Numbered from the stretch's first letter, positions 37,965 to 51,560 are shown. The stretch: DNA of 64,000 nucleotides from Gymnorhina tibicen (GCA_013399875.1 VXAZ01007505.1:331795-395794); one strand, 5' to 3'. Numbers and translations: made by a program. The notes: generated from the sequence alone by a model not told the origin.

Positions 37965-39007
37965 TGCACTCATGAGCTAATTACTCAGATTGTATCCCCT
38001 CATAATTGAGTTTTCATTTGAGGCTGGGTGTCACTCAGCTCCCACTGAAGTTAGGGAAAAGGCACCCTTTGAATTCAGCTGCTGTTGGATAAGACTGTGG
38101 GTGTAGTGCACTGGCACCTTTTTCAGCTGTCAAAAAATTCAGTCCCTGCCATACAAGTGACAGGAGATAAAGCAGGATTTAAAAACTGAGAAGGAATTTT
38201 AAATATGTTTCAACATTTGCTGCATTTGGAAGCTGAAATGCTGCCAGCAATTTGATGTGTGTTTTCATATGCTGTACAAGCTTACATTTTTGTTTGTTTT
38301 TCACAATAGAACAATAATCAACAGACTGTGGCCTTAGACTGGGGCTCTGACAATTCTTTCTGCTTCCACTTTATGATCATATGGAGCTCTGGTTTTGCAC
38401 ATTTGGTATTTCATTCTTATCACAGCGTAATTACTCAGATATTGGTCTGAGAACTGCCAGTAATAATGCATTCTGCCATTCATGATCCTGTGGTTTTGCC
38501 TAATTTCTCCTTCTCTCTTCTACTTACTATTAAAATGGTGGTAACCTGTGACCTCTGACCCATTGTTCTAGGAACTACATGCAAATACACGTATGCACGC
38601 ATGTGTCTGGTTATAAATAGAGCGGGCAGCCAATGTATGCACCCAAGGTTCCACAATGAAACTATCAACTGAAAAAGCTGATAGTTGCAGTGAAGAGATG
38701 GACAAAGTCACTGTGACACAATTATTAACTTCTTTTGCGCTCCAGTGGAGGGAAAAAATGTTCTAGCTGTTTTGTGTATAGGCCGGTGTGATGAATTTCA
38801 AAGAGGGACAACTATCATCTGTTGATTTGCAGAAAAATTAGGAAGTCAATTCACTTACCATAAGCTTGTAAACCCTGAATCCAGGGGCAGGCATTTTGAA
38901 GTTCCACACAAAATACTAGGGGCTTAGTTGAGGGTCAGGCAGAAATACCATCATACTCATCACAAGGTAAGCAATAAGTTTAATAGAGTAGACAATTAGA
39001 TGAACTT
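37965..39007. other. Unique noncoding sequence between an LTR and CR1
   Basis: No gene is seen. A small inverted repeat, AACTATCA (38,660-38,667) with TGATAGTT (38,679-38,686), could form an 8-bp stem with an 11-nt loop. I attach no function to it. Confidence 0.55.
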
Positions 39008-39853
39008 AGAATCATAAAATAGAATAGTTTGGGTTGGAAAGGACCTTTTAGAGGTTACCTAGTCCAGCCTCCCGGCAGTGAGCAGGGACATCTTCAAGCA
39101 GACGTGTTGCTCAGAGCCATGTCCAACCTGAACTTCAATGTTTCCAGGGATGGGGCATCCACCACCTCTCTGGCAACCTGTGCCAGCATTTCACTACCTC
39201 TGTAAAAGATTACTTCCTTTTATCTATTCTAAACGTACTGTCTTCTAGTTTAAAACATTACCCCCCATGCTATCACTACTAAATAGGCCCTGCTAAAAAG
39301 TTTGACCCCCATCTGTCTTATAAACTCCTTTCAGTTACTGAGAGGCCATAAAAAAGTCTCCCCTCCTCTTCTCCAGGCTGCTCTGTCAGCCTGTCTTCAT
39401 AGCAGAGGTGCTCATCCCTCTGATCATCTTTGTGGCCCTGCCCCTGAATCGCTCAAACAGGTTGATCTCCTTCCTATGCTGAGGACCCCAGACCTGGATG
39501 CAGCACTGCAGGTGAGGTCTCCCCAAAGCAGTGTCAGAATCAGCTCCCTTGCCCTGCTAGCCACATTGCTTTTGATACAACCCAGGATTTGAATGACTTT
39601 TCTGTGCTTTCTGCTGGCTCAAGTCCAGCCTCTCATCTACTAGCACTTCCAAGTCCTTCTTGGCAGGGCTTATGTTGATCTGTTCTTCCCCCAGCCTTTT
39701 TTGATACCAAGGGTTGCCCTGACCCAGGTGCAGCACCGTGCACTTGGCCTTGTTGAATCTCATGAGGTTCCTGTGAACCACTACTGGAGCTTGTCCAGGT
39801 CCCTCTGGATAGCATCCTGTCCCTCAGGCTTGTCAACCACACAACACAGCTTT
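39008..39853 (-). mobile_element. CR1 LINE retrotransposon, 5'-truncated, about 850 bp
   Basis: The left edge reads AGAATCATAAAATAGAATAG and then GGGTTGGAAAGGACCTTT. This is the reverse complement of the CR1 tail and the conserved 3' UTR that precedes it, so the element runs on the minus strand with its 3' end at 39,008. The body continues through the CR1 3' UTR and into the end of ORF2 (reverse transcriptase), then breaks off near CACACAACACAGCTT at about 39,853. Full CR1 is about 4.5 kb, so this is the usual 5'-truncated copy. CR1 is the dominant LINE of birds and reptiles, and this is the main host evidence in the window. No target duplication is expected or seen. Confidence 0.95.
39557..39853 (-). 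pseudogene. Decayed C-terminal remnant of CR1 reverse transcriptase (ORF2)
   Basis: On the minus strand the frame at 39,557-39,781 contains the CR1-typical string [20 protein letters not shown], followed by [28 protein letters not shown] and CG near the end. It corresponds to the region at the C-terminal end of the CR1 polymerase, after the catalytic domain. Just upstream, the part reading [16 protein letters not shown] is in another frame and is ended by a TAG, so at least one indel and one nonsense change separate the two pieces. The catalytic residues lie in the part lost by truncation. It is a dead fragment with no expected product. Confidence 0.85.
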
Positions 39854-42800
39854 CTGCTGTCCTTTTCTGTAAAAGAAAGGGAGGGAAAATGGGTAGCTAA
39901 GATTACATTAGCTCCTAAATTTTCCCTGTAATAAAATTACATTGATAAAACTGTCCTTGTTTTGAAAATGTAGAGGTTCCTGTATAATAAGCTTTCTCAA
40001 TTTGCATGCAGAATAAATTGACCTATTTGCCCCCCAGGAAGCTGAGTGTAATCATCTGTACACAAACTTTGGCAATTCCTGCTCTATCAAATATGAGGGA
40101 GTGATAGTTACACACTGTGATACTGGCTCTTCAGAATTCTATATGCCTTCGAACTACTGCGGTCCCTTTTCGCAGAAGGATATGTAGATGCATGTTTCCA
40201 ATCAAAACCTGTCTCTAAGAAAAGAAAGCAAGCAGGTAGGCAGGTATCTGGTGATAAATGTATTACATGTGTCCCTATTGCATCTGCATGTGGAGTTCCA
40301 AAATGGGCACTGGCTAAAATTTTTGTGAAAGAGAGTAATTGCCTTAGATCTACCAACACATTTTCTTTTATTTCCTTAATTACAGTAACTTGCAACTGCC
40401 ATCACTTTATGGTTGTTTCTCACTCCCTCTTTAATACTTTGAATTTTTAACTACACACAAATTGTGGAAATTTTGTCTCCAAGCAATCTTTATATGGGAG
40501 AAGGGAAATACTTTGGAGGAACTTAAAAATTAATTTTATGAAAAAACCCCCAAACAAGCAAGCAGCCCCTCCCCCCCTCCTCCCCCAACAACTACAACAA
40601 AAATTAAAGGACTAAATATGGGGGTTAGCCGGAACTGGAACCGGTAGCCTGGATATTATTTTATGAAAATTCTGTTGTGTTTTTATTTCTGTCTGGAGCA
40701 AACTCAGAAAGGATTAGAAATATCAGAGAAACAGGACCCCTGCCAGCTGGGAATTTATAAAGAACAACATTTTATTGTGCTCACACAGCTTTCCTTCAGT
40801 CTTCTAAATTATGTTTAGAGACAGATTGATTTAGAATGCTTTCTTTAGAAACTGAGGGTAGGAAGCTTATTTCATTTTGCCAAAAAATGTCGTATATGTG
40901 GGAAGAAGAGGGGAATCTTGTAAAGTAGGGAGATCAGAGTATTGTACACAAGGACCACCCTTCAGTGAAAGAAAAAGCAAAAGTTTAAAGCCTTTCAGGT
41001 CTTTCTTAGGCAGGGTATGGAGCTGTCAGCATTGTCAGTACAATTTATTCACACTGTTCCAGTGCTTATGAAAGCTACTGAGCAGCCTGGTCTATAAGTG
41101 ATTGAACAGAACAATACTCTGGAGCTTTGAGTACAAATAAAAAGCCACTATTTCAGGCTCCATGCATCACAACTAGTGCTTTCTAGGAACACTGCCAGTC
41201 TAAATAAAACACAATCTTGCTGCAGTTTTATACAATACTTGAAAAGAAGACTAAGGCTATGCCATGCCCTTCATAAATGCTGCTCTACCACATTTTTCCA
41301 TAACCAAGTGATAATTTGACTTGATGAGATGCATGCCAGATTTAATTGTGCTTTCATATTCTGCTTTCCATCAACTATTACGCTTGTCTTTGTTAGCTGA
41401 TTATGATACAGAATTTCACTTCATTAGTCCAGGACTTCCTTGATGCCTCATTTACTCAATTGAGTTGAAAAACTAACATCTAGCTGAGATGTTTGATCCA
41501 TTATGCATGTGAGGAGGGTATGTGCTATACAAGAGACATTTCATTCATCAAGTCTGGCCATTCTTCACAGTATACGCCTGAAGGTGCAAATGCTCTTCAA
41601 GGCTGAAACTAAGACACCAGTGCCAATCCTTTTATCTCTGCTGGGTCCTTAGAGCACTCTCACTTGAGGTGAGGCTGGAACTAGCCATAGAGGGCAGATC
41701 TTTAGTTCTCATTCACCTGAGAACAACTCTTTCTAATGCACAAAACTTACTCTTTGTGTGGCACCTTTCTGTTCAGGAAAGCTCTAGCAGAAAGTTTTTA
41801 GCAACCTGTACAGAGGATAGGAACTTAATTGATGGCATGCAACCGTTTGACAATTAATGAATGCGATATATCTTGGAAGATGTACATTGGAATATAGCTG
41901 TGGCATTTGTTATTTTTAATTGAGTTGGTAATACAAAGACTTCACTTGTATCCTTAGATGCTTTTCTATTAAATTTAATGAAAGATTTCATGAGTGGAGT
42001 CTTTGTGAAGTTCTCAAGATTTTGTTCACTTACATTTTATGGTCAAGACTTAGAATTTTGTGATTGTCATGTAAACATGCTTTTCCACTGTTAGAGAATA
42101 GTGTATCTGTATAATACGCTCTTCAGAAAAATATTTTAATTGTAATTTCTTGGAAATTCCAAATTATTGGGGTCTAACCAGTCATATATACTCTTGCCCC
42201 AAATACAGGTCTTCAGCATAAGTAGTTTAATCTGTGAAATAATTTGTGATCATATATTGATAAACCAAACACATTTTTTAACTGTTCTTTCCAATTGCAA
42301 TCGCTAGTGTTAAAAAGTAATGGTACTGACTTAAAAATTATAATCTGAAAACAAACAAATTGCAGACCATTTCTTATTTAACTTATGTTTTAATCATTTG
42401 ATTTTCATATTTTCAGGAGTTTTTTTCCCTGAAACTGCAAAGAAAGAAAAACAACAATTCTCATGAGGCTAAGATATAATCGTGAAAATTTGCACTCTTG
42501 GATTCTTCAAAAAAGCTGCTTTTTATTAAGATGCTGAAATAACTCTTTAACTGTAGCAGGAATCTAGTTTTCTCTGTAAACCAGATTAAGCTGAAATTGG
42601 CTCCCATTAAATAAGTAATGAACATCACGAATTACTGACATGAGCGTTAATATTTTGCTGAGGTAAAGCCAAAGTCTACATTTATTTTGAAGGGCACTAA
42701 ATATTCAGTTTCCCACATTAAATTAGTAAATGTCATATACTAGTTTCCTTAATTTATCTTACTACTACAAAGACTAACTAAAAAGCAAATACACGTCACA

Positions 42801-45067
42801 AACACCGGTCAACAGTGAAGTAAATAGATGATCCTTGAAAAAACTAAACACTGGTGCTTCCTGAGCTTGATAGCTGTTACCTGTTACTTCTACTTCTACA
42901 TACTAAAAATGCACTTCTTTGTGTTAACTCTTATGAAGTGCTGGTGACTCAGTATTTCTCACTTCAGCGGGAACACGGTGTGCATGCTGCAATGATCAGG
43001 AACACCTATGTGTATGCCAAGAAAAAGGCAATGGAACCTATGGCAGGTTATGGGAGATCCAGACTGTGTACCAAACAGAATAAAGACTGTAATTCTTAAG
43101 TTAAAATGGATATTTAAAGTTGTTCGAAGTATGCCCATTATTCTTACTCTTTGTAAAGGGAGCCCGGAATAGCTGGATTGTTTCAGAAGCCACTTTTTCT
43201 GTAGGTAGACATATGAAGAAGATTAATCCTCCTCTAGGTCTTCCCATTATCTGTCTGTTTTGTTTTTTGTTTGATTCTAGAGATCTGAGCAACTGAACAA
43301 AGTTGCCCATTAGCTAGCCCAGCTAATACTGACCTCACATGGCTGGGCTGGGACACCAGCCAGTCTTCTGTATAGCTTAGTCTTGTACTGTTAAAATAAG
43401 AGTTCTTATGAATTTATATAGTGTTTTAAATTGCCTGAAAAAAGTAATTAGGAAAGAAAATCTATTGGACGCCTTCTGAACCTTCTGCCCCAACCTAATA
43501 ATGGGCAAATTAATGATTTCTGATAAAAAACCTGCACATACTGTGCTAATATCAAAAATTCTCTCTCTCCCATTTTCAAAGAAAAACTAATTAATTACTG
43601 TTGATTTTTAACTGACTTATTTTATTCCTACAGCATGAAAATAGCAGAATAGAAGTTACTATAAAAGTATAAAAATGTCTAGACTCCATTTTTTAAAAAT
43701 AAAAAAGCTCTTTAGAATGCTGTGATAAAAAGGAAAAGAATGGGAAATATGACATGACACAACTGTAGCTTTTGAAGTGGCATTGCTTTCATTGCCATGA
43801 AATACTTTAAAATAAAAGGTCTTTATTCACCTAGTTTATTTTCGCACTATTATAGATGTCTATGATTTCACTCACTTCCTTAGCTGTGGTTTCCACTGCT
43901 TATTACTAGGACCAAAATCTGCTTCTTTGCTCTCTTTCCTTTCTCTATCTTCCCCAATGATGTAAAAAAGTATAGGACATAAGTAATATAACTCAGTTAG
44001 TTACAGAAACTATGAAAAGTATAGATAATGAATTTCATAGCAAGTCTTAGGCCTTGAAGACTGAAAACAGCTATGCAGTAATATGCAAAGGAATGAAAGC
44101 AGGTCTGATTGATAAGCTTCACAGAAGGTGACATCTTGAGGTGATGGAAATTTTACCAATGATTGTTGATAACAAGTCTGTATTTCCTATGGGAATATGG
44201 AGGTTTATAGCAATGTTAGTGGAGGATTATCATTGTATAAGTTTTACCACTGTTGCCAAAATTGTACATACTGCAAAGGGTTATACTATAAACTGGAGGT
44301 GACCTGAGAGCACCTTCTGAAGAAACATAATTAATAGGTAGGAGGGCTGCATTACAGGCTTTACTCAAACTACTGATGTGTGAGTAAGCGGACTCATTAC
44401 ATCCTTTTACTCTCTGAAGTTGGTTACATCTATTTGAGCACCTGTCTAAAGCAGTTTTGAGAGGAACCCTTTCTGTTCCTGGAAAAAGGGGTATGTTTTG
44501 CCCCGCTAACCACATGCTTTGTGCTTTGTGGTTGATATCATCCTTCACGTGTGTGTTTCCTTCTGTGTCATATAAGATTCTCCTCTACAGGAGAAAAGAT
44601 TTTGAAACCTGGGAAAGTGTGTGAGAGTACTGTGTATTTCCTGTCCTGCAAAATTTGTTTTGGAAGTCTAGAAAATTGTGAAAGAGGTGTGAAATGAGAA
44701 GCCTGAAGATAATAAAGAGTAATAAAAATTGCTGAGACGTGGTGCTGAAGGGAGGGAATTAAAAACTGTGGTGAAAGGAGACACGATGGCAATGGGATAT
44801 GTCTTGGTGTGGGACAAAAAAAATTATTTGGAAATCTTTTCTTGCTGAGAGTGCCAAAAATAGCTTTGAGAGAGAGAGCTTTTTAAGTCCTCTCCATCAA
44901 GAAGAAAGACTTTTAGATTTTGAAGAAGGCACTATGGCCTCTTTTGATTTCTTTGCTTGAAAGTACGTAGATGTGATTCAAGTAAACTTGATTTGAAAAG
45001 ACTAGAGAGAAAGATCATGAAAATGAGGAAAGTGCTGAAGCATAAGTATAGGAATATTTGTAATACC
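39854..45067. other. AT-rich unique noncoding sequence
   Basis: No gene or transposon is recognised. A pyrimidine/A-rich patch at 40,541-40,605 starts with A6C5AAAC and continues as C-runs. Just after it, CCGGAACTGGAACCGG (about 40,629-40,644) is a near-palindromic GC-rich string in AT-rich DNA. The remainder is stop-rich and featureless. Confidence 0.6.
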
Positions 45068-45821
45068 TGTTCCAGATGTTACTCAGGGACTGGCTTAGGG
45101 TGAACTGTACTATTGGCTGTACTCATTGTGGCAGAACACGTCTACCCCCTCTCTCTAGCACAGATAGTTGGTGCATATGCAAGAGATAACTGGGGTGGGT
45201 CACAGGCCCAGCATGGGGTATCGCTGGTGCCAAAAGGGCTCAGGCACCCAGCTGAGAATCAACATCTTAGTCTGGAAAGCAAATGTGAGAAGAGATGAAA
45301 GAAATATTCTTGACCAAAAGACATGGTTCTTATGTCTATAAAAGCCCACACAATTATCACAGAGGCAGAAGTCTCTTACACACTCCATGGAGATGTGTGA
45401 GAAGATTTCTCCCTGGAGCTGGATGCAACTCCCGGTTCCTTTCCCCGGGAACTGAGAGAAAGGATTTTTTGATGTATATTCCATCAAAGATTGGATGGTA
45501 AGAAACATTGGATCCTAAGTTGTACTTTATCTTAGCTAGCTGTAAGTTTAATGGTACCTTTAACTCCATGTGTAATACTAGTATCCCGTTCTCTGTCTTA
45601 TCCCCGTGCAGTAATAGTCTGTTTTAAGTCTTATGTCTGTTAGTTTTGTGTCTATAAATAAATAATTCGTTTTATAATAGAATGAATCAGCCATTATTAA
45701 AGAACTTGCGAATGGTAGTGGATTTTGGGGTGGCCAGCACCTCAATAACGCGACTGCCTGCTGCCAGAGGCCTGGGCAACAGACAGGAGCTGATTTAAAG
45801 CCACATCATCCATTCATAACA
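45068..45821 (+). mobile_element. Probable LTR, about 745-755 bp, with TATA box and poly(A) signal
   Basis: A TATAAAAG box lies at 45,337-45,344. About 310 bp downstream is ATAAATAAATAA (45,653-45,664), a doubled poly(A) signal. The next about 155 bp contain TTGCGAATGG, AATAACGCGACTGCC and the closing CATTCATAACA, which would be U5 ending in CA. Upstream is a plausible U3 opening at TGTTCC (45,068) or TGTTAC (45,077). The order U3-TATA-R-poly(A)-U5 and the isolated CpGs fit a retroviral LTR in plus orientation. No flanking duplication was found for either start, so the left end is uncertain and the family unnamed. Read as unique DNA, the same signals could be a real promoter with a nearby poly(A) site, though the spacing favours an LTR. 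Confidence 0.55.
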
Positions 45822-48499
45822 CTCCTGTACTACAGGAGGAGAGTTTATTGTTAAAAGGTGATTAAAAACAGTCTATCCTCTCAAAATTCGGAGGAGCTAT
45901 CTAAGCAAACTGACTGAGTATATGGTTGGAGGTGACGGTTTCTCATCAAACACTCATCTTAGGAGGCCATGGCTCTTAATGCCATCAGACTAGGACTTTA
46001 AACAATAAAATATTCCAAGAGAAGAGAGAAAAAGTGTTGCAGACGATCACACAAATTAACATGGAATAAAAAGAAATGTACAAAGATAGGCATGGTTTAA
46101 TAGGGCCAGTCTACTGACTGATGTGAGAACTATGGAGGAGCTAAATAGAGAATGATTATTCAGTGTTTCTTATAAAAAATACATGGACTATTCAAAGCAA
46201 TTACAAGTCAGCAAGCCTAACATAAAGAAAAAGAAGCATTTCCCTCCATAACATGTAATTAAAAAACCCCAAAACTTGTCACCGTAGTGTGCTGTGATAG
46301 TCAGAATATAAACTGATTGAAAAGGGCATTAGGCAAATTCGTGGAATAAGTCTTGATCACAGAAGTCTAATTGAGACATTCAGCTCAGGAACTCAAAAAC
46401 TTCTGATTTCCAGAAACTGAATAAGTGAGTCAAAGGTGTATTCAGTACCTGTAAGGTTTCTATTTATCTTTTCATGTGCATTTGCCACTGGCTACCATCA
46501 GAAACAAGATATGGAGTAAACAGAAAATTTAGTCTTAAATAGTGGAAAACTCACTATATCTTAAATCCAAAAATGATAGTCTACTTTTCTCAAAACAATA
46601 AACTTGTAAAAACAGAAACAGAAAACTCGTAGAGATGAAACAAATGGCTTTTTACTCAACAAGAGTTTTTGATAAGGATATTATAGTAAATGTTACTGAC
46701 CTGCCAGGATATAATTTTCTTCCTCATCCATGTTTAGAAACATTAACGCTGAAACAAGTCAACAGTTAAAATATTTTCTATGGATTTATTCTCTGATGAG
46801 AAAAGAGAAATGGATTGCTTGTGACTGTTAGAAAAATACCGGTCAAGTAAGATGGGTAACAAAAAGTGACCATCTGTCACATGTTATTTTAGTGTTAACC
46901 TTAGCCTCATAAAATGGGGCCCTCCCAACCCTTCTGTGGTAGTGTAAAGCTATTTCAATTCTATTCACACCCTCTGGGCATCAGTGTGATTTGGAAACCT
47001 AATAAAGTAAGTCATCAAAGAACAACCCATGTGTCCAGAATTTGTATTACTACTCTATGGGGAGCCCAAGCGGTGCTATCCTTTAAGCCATATGTCTTCT
47101 AAAGCTTCATTTAATGACATAGAAATCAATGTGATTTTGGTGAAAAGCACCAAAAAAGACTAAGTAAGAAATATTACTCAGGATGCTGACTCTACACTAA
47201 AGTACTTCTCCCAGAGGAGCAGAAATGTACTGGAAAGCTCTGAGGGCCAGTTGTTCCATCTTCTTGAATCAGAGGAATCAGCCACTGTCCATTATTTCTA
47301 AATTCAAGAATGCAAAAATGGAACAAGACTTTTCCTCCCCTGACCCACATTTAAAGTTATTTCTGGAAGGAGAAAAATGGAAACCCCTTAACGTCTGCAT
47401 TTTGGTGTGACAGTTAAAAGCGTCTCTGCCCGTTATCTTCATAGGATACATTTGGAAGGCCTGTTAATAAGAAATCTGACTTGTCAAGAAGAGACCTGAG
47501 AAAATCCTGTGCTGCAGACAGTAGTTATTTCATGTCAACACATAGACTTAGACTTCCTTGATTGCCATGGGAACCTAGTCATTTTAGCAAACTACAATAA
47601 TTATTTTCAACCTGAACTAGCAGTTTAATAAAGATTAGATGAACTACATGCCGAAGATGTTAATTTTCCTTCATCAGCTGTAATGGGAATATATGATGAC
47701 TAGCTAAGATGCAGCTGTGTGTACTCTAGATGTGTAAGAATGTATAAGATGACTCTTTCATGTATTGTTCTCCAACTTTCCATGCCCACCTCCTGGAGCA
47801 AGTGAAATCTTGTGGAACTGCATAAGGATTCAACACGAAAGTCCCTTCTTGATCATGAACCCAGTCAATAATAGGTATAAAGTCACGTCTGGCAACAAAA
47901 GCAAGATGGTTTTGGATGATCAGCACTCTAATTTTCTCTGATCAGTGAAGTATTAAAAATTTTAACATTTGGGAGGCTCTTTCTCCTTCTGGAGTGCTTC
48001 GTCTGCCACAATTGCTATAAGGAGGAAGCCTATTCAGTCCTTCTATGGTAATACCCAAGAACCTCCACACCTTTTCACTATGTGACAAGAGTGATTGGGT
48101 GACAAGAGGTGCAGATTCATGGGAAGTTCACCTGTAACAATGATGACAGACATATCAGTACTTAGAAACGGTCCAGGTCTCGAATGATCCTTCAAATTAA
48201 TTCCTTCAGAATTGAGGATGAGCATAAATCCAATTAATAGGTAAATAAGCCTACAACATGCCCTTTAATTCAGTATAATTCTGAAATAGGCCTCAGAATA
48301 TTGTTCCACTTTCATTACAAATTCAGCTTGTAAATCTTTAATGAAAACACATGCATTCTTCAGATTGACGTTATTATACTTACGCTTTTTGAATACACTC
48401 AATTATATAAAAGATCTAATTCCCAAGGAGAGTGTCGTGGCTCTTTCATTCCATTTGTATGGTACACAAACGTTTCTGAAGCAATATATTCTCAATTTT

Positions 48500-48640
48500 C
48501 TTCATAAATACTAAAGGCGGATGTTGAGCGAAGCTAGAGCTGAGTCAGCATTTGTTAACTTTCGTTTGAACTCTCACAGACTGGCAGGTTTAACCGTGAT
48601 TGGACTAGGAGATTGCATGTCCAGACTTATAGGCTCTTTT
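48500..48640. promoter_or_regulatory. Candidate enhancer with MARE-like site
   Basis: AGCTGAGTCAGCA (48,538-48,550) matches 12 of 13 bases of the large-Maf/NRL recognition element TGCTGAGTCAGCA, which embeds an AP-1 TGAGTCA core. It is followed by GTTAAC, a half HNF1-type site, at about 48,554. Several CpGs (GGCGG, AGCGAAG, TTCGTTT, ACCGTG) cluster within 110 bp although the region is CpG-poor. The assignment is motif-based, with no conservation evidence available here. Confidence 0.3.
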
Positions 48641-51094
48641 CACTAAAGTTTTCTTAAATTCTTTTGTCTTCTACATATAAATAAAATTATGTAGCCTCTT
48701 AGGACTTACAAAAGGCAGACAGAAACAAACTCTTCCAGTTCCTCAGCTTTCAACTACAAGAAAGCCATGTGAGGGAACCTTAAGAAAGTGCTGAGTTTAA
48801 GTGCTGATCCTAACTGGAATTCAAAATTCTGTATCCTTCTTTGATCTTATGTTCATTGAACCTAGAGATTTTTAATATGTGGTCCTAGGATGAGGTCAGG
48901 ACCTTCTCGCTGAAGAGCTTCAGAGATTTCTGTACAGCCAAGATTTCTGTATTCTCTAAGGAGGCAATCAAAGTAAACATTTCAGAAGGTCTGGTTCGTT
49001 AGATACCTAAAACTTTAGGGCAAATTAAGTGTCTATCCAAATGAATTGGATCCTATCTTTGAAGTTCGTCTCACTTAAAGACTTGACCATACTGCTAAAC
49101 AAACGTTCTTGTTATTGAAATGCCAAATAAGGAAAATTATTTTCATTGCCATAGGTGATTTTAAAGTCCCTAAAATGTCTTCTAGTGTTTAAAATAATTA
49201 AATACAAAAATGTCGAAAAAATTTTCTGAGAATAAAAACAGTTGTTTTCAAACTTTCATGGAACGACACTTCAGTTTGAATTTGGGAATCCTTTTTTGTG
49301 TGAAAAATGTTTTCATCACTTTTCCAAAAGGTTTGAAGTTACTCATTCTGATGAGCTGATTATCTGATGATTGCTACTGATATTCAAAGTAGGAAGACTA
49401 CTTGAAGAAGAAAACACCATGAAACCTTTCACCCAAGGTGGGGAAAAGTTGTGGCATTAGTTTTGTTACTTTGAGTTGGAACCAAGACAATTTTTTGTAA
49501 TTAAACCAAAGAAAACTAGAAAACCAGTATGCCTGTGGTGTTCCTGTTGGTTTCATGCCAAAAAGCTCAAAATGATACAGGACAAACAATGAAGCTCTGA
49601 CTGAACCTTCTCTTCTAAGCACCATGATTCATGAGACCATAAACTCTAAACATTTCATAATCAAAGCAGTTGACATACAATATATCCTGGGTATTTTGTC
49701 CCTCTCTCTGTGGCAGCAGATTACCTGGAGCTGACAGAAAGCCTACTGAAGTCAATATGGATCTTTTAAATGACATCTATAGACTTGGAATGGGTTCTTA
49801 CTTCAAACCATTTGTAGCTCAGAGGAAGGTGTTTACACTTTATCATCACTAACATGTCACAAGTTTGAAGATGGCATTTGCTCAGAACTAGGTATTCTGT
49901 GTCATAAATTAGAAAATGTGTTTATATTTTGGAGGAAATTCACAGACTGGAAGAGGGAAAAAATGTTTTGTCAGTAGATGGAATTTTTGCATAAGGGAGG
50001 TTTTTTAGACTATCAGATTCAGTCTGGTGGAAGTGGACTAGCACAAGTGGCGCAGGAAATAGAATAAAATATACTATGGCATGTTCAGATTTTTATGGAA
50101 CTTAAAGCACTGTTTGTTCCAAGAGCATCAGCCTTGAGTGGCTATGACTTCTGCCAGTCAGAAATGATCAATACTTTGTAGATAGTAGCAATCCATTTTG
50201 GTACAGATAATAATACCAATCTATGCTGGTAGAGATAATATAGTTGTAACTAGAATAATTTATATGTAAGTGTTAGATAAATCCTGCATAATATGTCAGA
50301 GTGTAAGAGTGCAGTAGAAGATTTTATGACCCTGACAAGTGAGACTGCCATTGACTTTGGAAGGCTGATCCATAGGCTTTCAGCTTGATCTCTTCTGTGA
50401 GAGAGAATGTTTTTCTGTAACTGTTCAAGCAAGACAGTCAACCAGCTGTGACCCACTGGGTGTTCCGAAGACTCATATGTTACACAAAAGATGTGCAAAT
50501 TATAACACAGTATTAAAATGGTCTCTAGGGTTTAATCATAATAGCAGTACAGGAAGCAACAGCCTCTGCTCTGTGTTTTCAAATCTCCTTAAATCTCTTT
50601 TTGTAGTCTGCAGTATACGACCAACACAAAGTGATTTATATGGCTACAGTGCCAACCAAAGTGAGGAGGGAACTCTATTTATTATAGGAGGAATTCCTTC
50701 TACCACCTTTATATGCTGCAAGCAGTGCTAGATAGATGCCCTTTAATATGACTAAGTTCCTTACCATTTCAAATTGATGTGCACTATTTCTTAGATTAAA
50801 AATATACAGAAATTAATATATAGAGAGGTAGCTTGTGCCTAAGATAAGAAGACTGTTCTAGTTTTTGTTCAGAGGAAGGTGAGAAAATGCCCTGTCTAAA
50901 TTCAGGGATTAAAAATAAGTAGTTAATAATTCTGATTTTTGCAGCTTTGTTTTTTTAACCTTTCTGCATTTTATTAAGCTCTGTTGCTTTAAAAAGATAT
51001 TTTAAAATTTCATTATAATCTAAAGTAGACAGTTATATCTCTGTAATTGTATGAAACTGTGAGTGGGAGAACAAAAGCTTAATGTTGTTTTGGG

Positions 51095-51560
51095 GGAAGC
51101 AAGCCAATTGTAAATTTATCCCTGCAGCTGATTCCTCAAGGGCATTGGCACGTGCCACTGTGTACAGCAAAAGGAACCCGACCCACCTAATGCATGCATG
51201 ATCTCCATAATGGAAAAGAAAAAAGACTAAGGTCTACTGAGGTCTAATAGAGGGCAGGGACCAGAATTTTGAGCAGATGGTATTCAGGGGCCCACCGGCC
51301 GCTTGAAAGCCAGGGAGTGGAGAGAATAGGCAGATAGTAATTAGCAGAAGGTGATAAAAAAAAAAGGGCAGCCAGGATCCCCCAAACATCTGTTTAAAAG
51401 AATAAAGAGCCTGGTCTGACCCTGAGCCTTAATGATCTTAAAGGATACAATTTAATTGCTTGCGAAAAAAAAAATGCACACACGCCATGCCGAGCTGCAG
51501 TGAATCCTGTTTTGAGAGCATTGCAGGAGTTTGAGTAATTATTAATTTGGTGTATTTGTT
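51095..51560. promoter_or_regulatory. Candidate deeply conserved noncoding element
   Basis: This block of about 465 bp differs from its AT-rich flanks in balanced composition and non-repetitive texture. It contains a 12-bp palindrome TGGCACGTGCCA with a CACGTG E-box (51,146-51,157) and the palindrome ATGCATGCAT near 51,192. It also holds a CTCF-like string CTAATAGAGGGCAGG (about 51,245), CATCTGTTTAAAAG, a near-palindrome CCTTAATGATCTTAAAGG, TTAATTGCTTGCG and ATTATTAATTTG. Such mixtures of E-box, homeodomain and POU-like strings are common in developmental enhancers. No open frame is convincing. Conservation is inferred from appearance only. Confidence 0.35.

Noticed and set aside
37353..37969. 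Cluster of frames up to 125 codons
   Set aside because: They coincide with the LTR at 37,387-37,958 and share no similarity to retroviral proteins.
41681..41700. CTCF-like string near CATAGAGGGCAG
   Set aside because: One base of the core spacing is missing relative to the usual motif, so it was not listed as a site.
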